Positions 1 through 5,193 of a stretch of DNA of 5,313 bases are shown piece after piece. The position numbers were made by a program, and so were the translations under genes. Numbering within the stretch: position 1 is the stretch's first letter; every line of letters starts with the position of its first letter. Source of the stretch: Candidatus Methanoperedens sp. (GTDB lineage: Archaea; Halobacteriota; Methanosarcinia; Methanosarcinales; Methanoperedenaceae); contig JAPZAN010000204.1 in NCBI GenBank assembly GCA_027460605.1, positions 1-5,313 on the forward strand. The letters run 5' to 3'. The notes under the pieces were generated by a model that was given only the letters and a program-made list of their open reading frames with translations, ran no database searches and was not told the DNA's origin.

Positions 1-491
1 ATGTTTTGATAAATAATGCAGGCATTGTCCAGGATGCCTTTTTATCAAAAATGACTGAGGAACAGTGGGATAAGGTTATCAACGTCAATCTTAAAGGAGT
101 TTTTAACTGCACCCAGGCTGTGGTTGATGTCATGATGAATCAGGGGAATGGTGTAATTATCAATACATCTTCGATCGTAGGACTCAACGGCAATGTGGGT
201 CAGGCTAATTATGCTGCAACCAAAGCCGGTCTGATAGGCATGACAAAGACCCTGGCAAAGGAACTCGGTAAAAAGGGGATAAGGGTCAATGCAGTGGCGC
301 CAGGATTTATTGCGACTCCGATGACCTCGAATGTACCTGAAAAAATCCTTGAAATGATGAAGGAAAAAACCCCGCTGCGCAGGCTGGGTGAGCCAAAGGA
401 TGTTGCATATGCATATTTGTATCTTGCTTCAGATGAGGCAAACTTTGTTAATGGGGCGGTGCTTTGCGTGGATGGTGGGCTGGTAATATGA
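1..491 (+). CDS. FabG/PhaB-type short-chain dehydrogenase/reductase, 5' end missing
   Basis: Probable NAD(P)H-dependent 3-oxoacyl-CoA (acetoacetyl-CoA) or 3-oxoacyl-ACP reductase of the classical SDR family, cytosolic. The reading frame is open through the left edge (codons in phase from base 3). The N-terminal Rossmann half with the TGxxxGxG cofactor motif therefore lies outside, and the TTG at 6 is an internal Leu, not a start. About 162 residues are visible. Counting that Leu as residue 1, they show NNAG at 3-6, catalytic Asn28 (NVN), Ser56 (TSSIVG), Tyr69 and Lys73 (YAATK), the VNAVAPG loop at 94-100 and the C-terminal DGG. All tetrad residues are present. The stop TGA overlaps the thiolase ATG as ATGA, so the two are probably translationally coupled. 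With the thiolase next to it, acetoacetyl-CoA is the likely substrate, but sequence alone does not separate CoA from ACP substrates. Family call is firm; exact substrate is inference. Confidence 0.93.
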   Translation, partial: VLINNAGIVQDAFLSKMTEEQWDKVINVNLKGVFNCTQAVVDVMMNQGNGVIINTSSIVGLNGNVGQANYAATKAGLIGMTKTLAKELGKKGIRVNAVAPGFIATPMTSNVPEKILEMMKEKTPLRRLGEPKDVAYAYLYLASDEANFVNGAVLCVDGGLVI

Positions 492-1666
492 ATAATGTTG
501 TTATTGTATCCGCAACCAGAACTGCAGTCGGGAAGTTCGGGGGAAGCCTGAAGGATTTCAGTCCCGGACAGCTTGGATATGTGGTACTGAAAGATGCCCT
601 GAAACGGGCGGGTATTGAGCAAAATGAGGTTGAAGAAGTCGTCATGGGAAATGTTCTTTGCGCAGGTCATGGCCAGAACGTGGCAAGACAGGCTGCAATC
701 TGGGCAGGAATTCCAAAAGAGGTCCCTTCCTTTTGCGTGAACAAGGTTTGCGGTTCAGGCTTGAAATCCGTTGTTCTGGGGGCACAATCCATCATGCTCG
801 GCGATGCGGATGTTGTGCTGGCAGGCGGTATGGAGTCCATGTCCATGGCTCCGTATGCCCTGAAAAAAAACCGCTGGGGAGCAAAGATGGGCAACGATGA
901 AGTTGTGGATTTGATGATATATGATGGGCTGTGGGATGTTTTTGGAAATTACCACATGGGAATTACAGCAGAGAACGTAGCAGAAAAATACAAAGTTACC
1001 AGGGAAGAGCAGGATGAATTCTCAGCAATCAGCCAGAATAAAGCAGAAGCTGCAATTAAGGCGGGCAAGTTCAAAGAAGAGATTGTTCCGATAGCAGTCC
1101 CCCAGCCAAAAGGTGAGCCTGTTCTCTTTGATACGGATGAGTTTCCAAGGTTTGGCACAACAAAAGAGACCCTTGCAAAACTAAAACCAGCATTTAAAAA
1201 GGACGGGACAGTAACTGCGGGCAATGCTTCTGGCATCAACGATGGAGCTGCTTGTGTTCTTCTTATGTCCGAAGAAAAGGCAAAAGACCGGGGACTTAAA
1301 CCCCTGGCAACCATCCAGAGTTATGGGTTATGCGGGGTTCCTCCTGAACTAATGGGTCTTGGTCCAATATGTGCGACCAAAAAAGCCATAGAAAAAGCAG
1401 GCATAACTTCTGATAAACTCGACCTTATAGAACTCAATGAAGCCTTCGCATCTCAGAGCATAGCTGTTAGAAGGGAACTGGGTTTGAATCCTGAGAGGGT
1501 TAATGTTAACGGCGGCGCCATAGCCCTCGGGCATCCCATAGGAGCCAGCGGCGCAAGGATACTGGTCACACTCCTGCACGAATTACAACGAAGGAAAGGC
1601 ACATACGGACTTGCAACCCTCTGTATCGGAGGAGGGCAGGGTATTGCCATGGTGGTAAAGAGGTAG
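488..1666 (+). CDS. phaA: Acetyl-CoA C-acetyltransferase (biosynthetic beta-ketothiolase)
   Basis: Condenses two acetyl-CoA into acetoacetyl-CoA in the cytosol (the reverse is thiolysis). The 392-residue length equals bacterial PhaA/AtoB-type thiolases. Visible active-site residues are nucleophile Cys88 (KVCGSG), His156 (HMG), Asn317 (NEAF), His349 (ALGHP) and Cys379 (LCIGGGQG). These fall at or within one position of the Zoogloea ramigera enzyme numbering as I recall it. I chose the ATG at 488 rather than the in-frame ATG at 464. The protein then starts MNNVVIVSATRTAVG, as the family does, a GGTGG at 474-478 lies 9 nt upstream, and the start overlaps the preceding stop by 4 bases. The next gene begins 5 bases after the stop. 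This is the Cys-His-Cys bacterial-type enzyme, unlike the archaeal mevalonate thiolase that works with a DUF35 protein and HMG-CoA synthase; neither partner is visible here. Flanking reductases suggest a polyhydroxybutyrate or 3-hydroxybutyryl-CoA route. The symbol reflects that context; atoB would be equally defensible. Confidence 0.95.
   Translation: MNNVVIVSATRTAVGKFGGSLKDFSPGQLGYVVLKDALKRAGIEQNEVEEVVMGNVLCAGHGQNVARQAAIWAGIPKEVPSFCVNKVCGSGLKSVVLGAQSIMLGDADVVLAGGMESMSMAPYALKKNRWGAKMGNDEVVDLMIYDGLWDVFGNYHMGITAENVAEKYKVTREEQDEFSAISQNKAEAAIKAGKFKEEIVPIAVPQPKGEPVLFDTDEFPRFGTTKETLAKLKPAFKKDGTVTAGNASGINDGAACVLLMSEEKAKDRGLKPLATIQSYGLCGVPPELMGLGPICATKKAIEKAGITSDKLDLIELNEAFASQSIAVRRELGLNPERVNVNGGAIALGHPIGASGARILVTLLHELQRRKGTYGLATLCIGGGQGIAMVVKR
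1660..1664 (+). promoter_or_regulatory. Ribosome binding site of the second SDR
   Basis: GAGGT lies 7 nt before the ATG at 1672 and overlaps the thiolase stop codon. It supports that start and tight co-translation with the thiolase. Confidence 0.65.
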
Positions 1667-1671
1667 ATATT

Positions 1672-2523
1672 ATGGGAAAGAAAGCAGGATTGGAAGGTAA
1701 AGTCGCCCTGGTCACGGGAGGTTCAAGGGGGATAGGCCAGGCGATTGCCTTGCGGCTGGCGGAAGAAGGCGCGGATGTTGCAATTAATTATCAGTCAACC
1801 AGAGAGCAAGCTGAGAAATTATCAAAGCTGATAGACCAGATGGGCATGATAGACGAATTCGATAGATTATCCCTGAAGATAGACCTGATGGAGACAAAGG
1901 AGAACGCGAAGGAAGTATCAGATTTAATAGATTCTATGGGCAAGCATTCTATCATATGCCAGGCAAACGTCAATGACTTTCTGCAGGTAAACAGGATGCG
2001 GGATGAGGTTGTCAAGCAGTTCGGCAGAATAGATATCCTGGTTAATAACGCAGGAATCGTAAGGGATAAATCGTTTGTAAAAATGACCCCCCAGATGTGG
2101 AGTGAAGTCTTATCTGTGAATCTGGATGGAGCTTTCTACTGTACCAAAGCGGTCATAGAGGGTATGCTGGAAAGGAAGTACGGCAGGATCGTGAATATAT
2201 CCTCGGTTATCGGGAGAATGGGCAACCGCGGACAGGCAAATTATGCAGCTTCAAAGGCAGGTTTGATAGCCCTATCGCAAACGCTGGCAAAAGAATTTGC
2301 AGGGAAAGGCATAACCGTAAACGCTGTTGCGCCCGGATTTATTGAAACTGATATGCTAAAATCGGTTCCCAAAGAAACAATGGAAAAAATTCTTGCCGGG
2401 ATACCTCTGGGAAGACTCGGGAAGCCGTCCGAGGTGGCAGGTGCGGTGGCATATCTGGTCTCAGAAGACGGGGATTACATAACAGGCCAGGTCATTGATA
2501 TAAACGGAGGACTCTACATTTAA
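1672..2523 (+). CDS. FabG/PhaB-type short-chain dehydrogenase/reductase with an internal insertion
   Basis: Probable NADPH-dependent acetoacetyl-CoA reductase (or 3-oxoacyl reductase), cytosolic. In order: cofactor loop TGGSRGIG at 15-22, whose Arg19 is typical of NADPH binders; beta2 at about 36-40; an unusual extra segment at about 59-90; NNAG at 125-128; catalytic Asn150, Ser178, Tyr191 and Lys195 (YAASK); VNAVAPG at 216-222; C-terminal NGGLYI. At 283 residues it is about 35 longer than usual for FabG/PhaB, and nearly all the excess is the extra segment, which resembles a copy of the preceding beta2-alphaC unit. YGRIVNISSV and the NGGLYI end recall bacterial PhaB more than FabG, so it is the better acetoacetyl-CoA reductase candidate of the two SDRs. 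The ATG at 1672 has GAGGT 7 nt upstream and sits 5 bases after the thiolase stop. No frameshift or lost catalytic residue is seen. Family firm; substrate inferred. Confidence 0.95.
   Translation: MGKKAGLEGKVALVTGGSRGIGQAIALRLAEEGADVAINYQSTREQAEKLSKLIDQMGMIDEFDRLSLKIDLMETKENAKEVSDLIDSMGKHSIICQANVNDFLQVNRMRDEVVKQFGRIDILVNNAGIVRDKSFVKMTPQMWSEVLSVNLDGAFYCTKAVIEGMLERKYGRIVNISSVIGRMGNRGQANYAASKAGLIALSQTLAKEFAGKGITVNAVAPGFIETDMLKSVPKETMEKILAGIPLGRLGKPSEVAGAVAYLVSEDGDYITGQVIDINGGLYI
1777..1941 (+). repeat. Diverged internal duplication inside the second SDR
   Basis: Residues 43-58 (TREQAEKLSKLIDQMG) and 75-90 (TKENAKEVSDLIDSMG) align without gaps at an offset of 32 residues (96 bases). There are 9 identities in 16 plus conservative R/K, Q/N and L/V pairs. 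A weaker match extends back to beta2 (INY at 38-40 against IDL at 70-72). At DNA level the 48-base cores agree at roughly two thirds of positions, so the event, if real, is old. An ordinary SDR has a single copy of this unit. Confidence 0.5.
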
Positions 2524-2545
2524 TCTCAAATCAGAGGCAATCTCC

Positions 2546-2580
2546 TTCATGAGACAATATGAATTTTAGCTGATGTTTTT
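2546..2580 (+). terminator. Weak T-rich terminator candidate after the SDR-thiolase-SDR block
   Basis: A 5-bp inverted repeat, TTCAT (2546-2550) and ATGAA (2559-2563), is followed directly by TTTT (2564-2567), and a TTTTT run ends at 2580. Archaeal polymerase can stop at T-runs, but the stem is short. The main support is position: it lies between the block's stop codon and the next promoter. Confidence 0.3.
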
Positions 2581-2624
2581 ACACAATATCTTGAGAATCA
2601 GTGATATCTGCGCAATTCGATTCT

Positions 2625-2640
2625 ACAAAGAGTTTATATA
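2625..2640 (+). promoter_or_regulatory. Archaeal promoter (BRE/TATA box) of the TRAM-zinc protein bicistron
   Basis: TTTATATA at 2633-2640 is preceded by a purine-rich stretch ACAAAGAG (2625-2632) suitable as a TFB recognition element. A start of transcription about 23-25 bases downstream (near 2663) would leave a leader of about 95 nt before the TTG at 2757. The position was inferred from sequence only. Confidence 0.6.
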
Positions 2641-2702
2641 TGAACAAGGTGCATTAACGTTCTGTCAGTTAGCTAATTAGTAACTTATAGATTTTGGAAT
2701 TG

Positions 2703-2750
2703 ACCATCTGTTTGTGCTTTTTTAGGTATATTGAATAAATAAACAGAGGT
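2703..2750 (+). promoter_or_regulatory. Leader hairpin that sequesters the Shine-Dalgarno of the TRAM gene
   Basis: ACC (2703-2705) pairs with GGT (2748-2750). After a bulged A2706, 2707-2715 (TCTGTTTGT) pairs with 2739-2747 (ATAAACAGA) through nine consecutive pairs, one of them G-U. This gives 12 pairs, one bulge and a 23-nt loop containing a T6 run. The 3' arm contains the whole ribosome binding site AGAGGT (2745-2750), which lies 6 nt before the TTG start. Folding would hide the site and melting would expose it. The pairing is read directly from the sequence; regulation is inference. Confidence 0.5.
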
Positions 2751-2756
2751 AAAAAT

Positions 2757-2966
2757 TTGTTAGAACAAGATAGAAATTCTCCTGTCTCAACAGGTGATGT
2801 CCACGATGTAACTATTGATGGCATTGCAAGGGAAGGGGATGGAATAGCACATATACAGGGTTTAGTGATTTTTGTGCCTGGCACGAAGGTCGGAGACCAG
2901 GTAACGATAAAGATTGAGCGGGTAATGCGAAAATTTGCAATTGCAGCACTTGCTGAGAAGAATTAG
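2757..2966 (+). CDS. Stand-alone TRAM-domain RNA-binding protein
   Basis: Small cytosolic protein of 69 residues made of one TRAM domain (about 14-67), a beta-barrel fold that binds RNA. Diagnostic residues are GIAREGDGIA at 22-31, GLVIFVPGTKVGD at 35-47 and the closing RKFAIAAL segment. Related archaeal single-TRAM proteins have been reported to act as RNA chaperones in cold response; that role is transferred here by family, not shown. The start is TTG: AGAGGT sits 6 nt upstream, an in-frame TAA at 2736-2738 excludes a longer form, and no in-frame ATG precedes the domain. The first 13 residues are a short polar tail. It is first in a likely bicistron with the zinc protein, 18 bases apart, behind its own TATA box and a structured leader. 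Lacking a methyltransferase or radical-SAM partner domain, it is not a MiaB- or TrmA-type enzyme. Confidence 0.92.
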   Translation: MLEQDRNSPVSTGDVHDVTIDGIAREGDGIAHIQGLVIFVPGTKVGDQVTIKIERVMRKFAIAALAEKN

Positions 2967-2972
2967 ATCAAC

Positions 2973-2978
2973 GGAGAT
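2973..2978 (+). promoter_or_regulatory. Ribosome binding site of the CxxC-x17-CxxC protein
   Basis: GGAGAT begins 12 nt before the ATG at 2985 (GGAG to ATG spacing 8). It lies in the 18-base gap after the TRAM stop codon and is not part of the sequestering hairpin, so this gene may be translated independently of the first. Confidence 0.6.
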
Positions 2979-2984
2979 ACATAC

Positions 2985-3173
2985 ATGAATTACGAAGATA
3001 GAGGCGGTTTCAGGCCAAGCGGCCCGAGAAATATGCACATGGGTCCCAGAGAGATGCACAAAGCAACCTGTGCTGACTGCAAACAGGAAACTGAAGTACC
3101 CTTCAAGCCATCCGGTGACAGACCGGTATACTGCAGGGAATGCTACCAGAACCATAGACCAAAGAGATTTTAA
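2985..3173 (+). CDS. Small CxxC-x17-CxxC zinc-ribbon-like protein
   Basis: A 62-residue protein with two CxxC knuckles, Cys29/Cys32 (CADC) and Cys50/Cys53 (CREC), separated by exactly 17 residues. This is the signature of the widespread CxxC-x17-CxxC family, predicted to bind one zinc ion. The N-terminal 25 residues are rich in Gly, Arg, Pro and Met, apparently disordered, and the C-terminus is basic (NHRPKRF), so nucleic-acid binding is plausible. No enzyme motif, signal peptide or membrane segment is seen. The ATG at 2985 has GGAG 8 nt upstream. It lies 18 bases behind the TRAM gene and ahead of a strong terminator, so the two are probably one transcript and may act together on RNA. The molecular function of the family is not established to my knowledge; the RNA role is inferred from context. 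Confidence 0.9.
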   Translation: MNYEDRGGFRPSGPRNMHMGPREMHKATCADCKQETEVPFKPSGDRPVYCRECYQNHRPKRF

Positions 3174-3184
3174 ATAACATAAAA

Positions 3185-3228
3185 CGGGCGCTGATATTAT
3201 ATCGTTGCCCGCAATCTTTTTTTTATTT
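3185..3228 (+). terminator. Hairpin plus T8 terminator of the TRAM-zinc protein bicistron
   Basis: CGGGCG (3185-3190) pairs with TGCCCG (3206-3211; the last pair is G-U). After one mismatch there is a U-G pair, then GATA (3193-3196) pairs with TATC (3200-3203) around a 3-nt loop. Eight T residues follow at 3217-3224, then ATTT. It starts 12 bases after the stop codon and lies between convergent genes. It resembles a bacterial intrinsic terminator, though in archaea the T-tract alone may suffice. Confidence 0.8.
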
Positions 3229-3267
3229 ACCGGTTGTTAGCCAGCGGCTTAAACACTACCCAAAATA

Positions 3268-5082
3268 TTAATGTTTAGCCTCAATCTTCTTCGAATGCCG
3301 CAGCTCCACAGCAACACCCTTCCCGCACTCCTTCATCTCCCAGCCGCTCACCAGCGCGCGCCCCACACCGAAGAACGTTTCACCTTCAACAATCACCTCA
3401 TCATTGGGACGAATCTGCGGGTCAGCATCAAGCACTCCGGGCGCAAGGATACTGCTGTGCGGAGTGAAATCGCCTATCCTCACCTTATAGAATGGATAGC
3501 CGCGAAGCCGCATTCCACCTTCTACGGTCAGGGCAACGGTCCCGTACTGCGGAATTAAAGTTGCAAGCTGCTGTTTTCCTTCGAATAACTGGAACTTGGG
3601 ATACGGCGCCAGGACATTTGCGCCATCCGTGACAAGCATATTCCCGGCGCCGCGCCCGAACTGGTAATCCACTGTTGAGCGCATAATGTCAAGGTTTGCC
3701 GGCTCACTTGTGCGCTTTTTTGTATGTTCAAGCCCTGAAACTGTATCTCTCAGTTTGTCAAGGGATGTGTTTGAAGTGACGCCTTCATCTGCTGTATAAA
3801 TAAATTCAAGACCGAGCTCGCTTTCCACTGATTCGCATATTTCCCTGTATGCGCCGTGCACATGCGCGATGATGTTCTTGTATTTGTTCTTCTCAAGATA
3901 CAAGCGCAGGCATCCTCCCACCCATGCTCTTTCCTCAAGGTCCCAGTGTCCAGTTACAGGAGTATCGTAATGCGCAGCAGGATACAGCAATTCAAGCTCG
4001 CGCGGGACTACGCCCATCGGAGAGGTGATTATCACCTCATGGACAAATTTTCGGTACTTTCCAAGGGCATTGATGAATTTCTGGTGGGAAAGGGATATGG
4101 AATAAGGTTTTTTTGCTGAGCACGGGAGAAGCACAAGTGTTTCCAGTTCGGGCGCTGTATAGCGCTCTATTACACGCTCTGCAAACCTTCTGATTTCCAC
4201 ACGGTTCAGCGATTCCGATGTATTGGCATAGAGCGTACTCGCCCTGAAAATCGGACTCCTTTTTTCAAGGAACTCGTATTGGGCATCGACAAGGCGAAGG
4301 GCCGCAGTGAGCCACGGGCGCGACCTGCACTGACGCTCTATGTATTCACGAAGATGCCCTGACCTTATGTGCTCGCGGACGGCGCGCAGTTCCTCGGCGA
4401 GTTTTAAAGAGTTGTGTTGCGATAGTAATTCAGCGCGCTCCTTTTTGGATTTTTTTAGAAGCTCTGCAGGAGTATTCGCAAGACATACGGAACAGGCGCA
4501 AGGGAATTCATGCAGCCTGTCAAGGTGATGTTCGCCAGAGTTTGTCAAATAAATATCCTGGTACGCTTTGATTATCGCTAAAGTCTCATCCACTATATCC
4601 ACGCCCAGATACACAAGCATCGAAAGATTCTCAGGCGTGGCAAGCGCTGGCGCATATAGGAGCGAGTCGGCGCGCGTGTTCTCCTTGAGCCTGATTATGG
4701 ACTCCACGAGTTCGCGCGCCCTATTTTCAAGCTGCTTTGCGGCGCCGAGAACATACAGGTCTGATACAGCGTATTCGCTGGTGAAGGGATGGATGACGGC
4801 GCCCGTATGAGCAAAATTTGATGCGGGTTTTACTTCCCCCTGGAGCTCTTTTATGATTTCCTCTCTTGTATAGAGGGGCAGTGATTTATGGGGATGGAGG
4901 ACTATTTTTTTGGTATCTGGTTCAGGAGGCGCAGTCCTTTTCCAGAGAGAGCCGGAATCGGTAATAGGGCAATCTTTTTCGTGAATCTTGATAATGGCGG
5001 GGGTTGAAAGCTCTTTTTCCAGAACCAGTTTGCCTATCCTGGTGGCGCTGTCGCGATGGGTGATTTCGAATATTTTGCTCAT
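3268..5082 (-). CDS. arcS: Archaeosine synthase ArcS (TgtA2)
   Basis: Acts on tRNA carrying preQ0 at position 15 of the D-loop, placed there by archaeal TGT, on the way to archaeosine. In current understanding ArcS attaches lysine to the nitrile and a radical-SAM partner (RaSEA) completes the base in some archaea. The 604 residues show: a TGT-like N-terminal region to about 250 with a preserved zinc site Cys195, Cys197, Cys200 and His223 (CACSVC then H); the ArcS core with its hallmark PCSAKKPYS at 320-328 and SH at 332-333; and a C-terminal PUA RNA-binding domain from about 530 (VRIGDFTPHSSILAPGV, then ADPQIRPNDEVIV). Length and domain order are those of complete euryarchaeal ArcS. The ATG ending at 5082 starts MSKIFEITHRD, as the family does, with only a weak GAG upstream. 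It is convergent with the zinc protein gene and has its own TATA box. No TGT or RaSEA gene lies in the window. Confidence 0.96.
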   Translation of the reverse strand: MSKIFEITHRDSATRIGKLVLEKELSTPAIIKIHEKDCPITDSGSLWKRTAPPEPDTKKIVLHPHKSLPLYTREEIIKELQGEVKPASNFAHTGAVIHPFTSEYAVSDLYVLGAAKQLENRARELVESIIRLKENTRADSLLYAPALATPENLSMLVYLGVDIVDETLAIIKAYQDIYLTNSGEHHLDRLHEFPCACSVCLANTPAELLKKSKKERAELLSQHNSLKLAEELRAVREHIRSGHLREYIERQCRSRPWLTAALRLVDAQYEFLEKRSPIFRASTLYANTSESLNRVEIRRFAERVIERYTAPELETLVLLPCSAKKPYSISLSHQKFINALGKYRKFVHEVIITSPMGVVPRELELLYPAAHYDTPVTGHWDLEERAWVGGCLRLYLEKNKYKNIIAHVHGAYREICESVESELGLEFIYTADEGVTSNTSLDKLRDTVSGLEHTKKRTSEPANLDIMRSTVDYQFGRGAGNMLVTDGANVLAPYPKFQLFEGKQQLATLIPQYGTVALTVEGGMRLRGYPFYKVRIGDFTPHSSILAPGVLDADPQIRPNDEVIVEGETFFGVGRALVSGWEMKECGKGVAVELRHSKKIEAKH

Positions 5083-5111
5083 AAGGTCTCAGAGTAATTG
5101 CTTTTAGAGGA

Positions 5112-5191
5112 TGATTAGTTACTGGTGCTGTTTAGGTGACGACTTTATTTAAATATGAGCTTAAGTTGCGATGAATCGAAATAACTAATCA
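5112..5191. repeat. 10-bp perfect inverted repeat flanking the arcS promoter
   Basis: TGATTAGTTA (5112-5121) and TAACTAATCA (5182-5191) are exact reverse complements separated by 60 bases. The midpoint (5151.5) is one base from the centre (5150.5) of the palindromic TATA element. One arm falls in the predicted arcS leader, the other upstream of the TATA box just after the neighbouring stop codon. It could be a paired operator or chance in AT-rich DNA. Confidence 0.45.
5146..5155 (-). promoter_or_regulatory. TATA box of arcS
   Basis: TATTTAAATA is a perfect 10-bp palindrome that reads TTTAAATA on the arcS strand. Transcription would start near 5124 and give a leader of about 40 nt before the ATG ending at 5082. 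Because the box is symmetric, orientation is set by gene position rather than by the box; no clear BRE is seen. Confidence 0.55.
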
Positions 5192-5193
5192 CA

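Noticed and set aside
6..8. TTG as the start of the first SDR
   Set aside because: It is the Leu of the conserved (V/I)L(I/V)NNAG strand. The frame continues to the window edge and the cofactor-binding half must lie upstream.
464..487. In-frame ATG at 464 as the thiolase start
   Set aside because: It would add MRGWWAGN, absent from thiolases, and increase overlap with the SDR. The ATG at 488 gives the family-typical N-terminus and the ATGA coupling.
209..670. 153-codon open frame on the minus strand
   Set aside because: It lies opposite two well-supported genes (SDR and thiolase), spans their junction and shows no recognisable domain.
949..1314. 121-codon open frame on the minus strand
   Set aside because: Antisense shadow of the thiolase with low-complexity Ser/Ala-rich composition and no family features.
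2731..2743. AATAAATAAA as a TATA box for the TRAM gene
   Set aside because: It lies about 15 bases before the start codon, too close for transcription to begin upstream of the ribosome binding site. The box at 2633-2640 is better placed.
2862..3155. 97-codon open frame on the minus strand across the TRAM and zinc protein genes
   Set aside because: The plus-strand frames carry clear domain signatures, ribosome binding sites and a terminator. The antisense frame has none of these.
3234..3260. Short hairpin AGCC/GGCT as a terminator for arcS
   Set aside because: It has only four clean pairs, and no T-run follows on the arcS strand, where the sequence continues A-rich rather than T-rich.
3271..3558. 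95-codon plus-strand open frame near the arcS 3' end
   Set aside because: It is antisense to the conserved PUA domain of ArcS and starts next to the arcS stop without a ribosome binding site. Other plus-strand frames inside arcS (3856-4119, 4340-4528, 4568-4810) fail for the same reasons.
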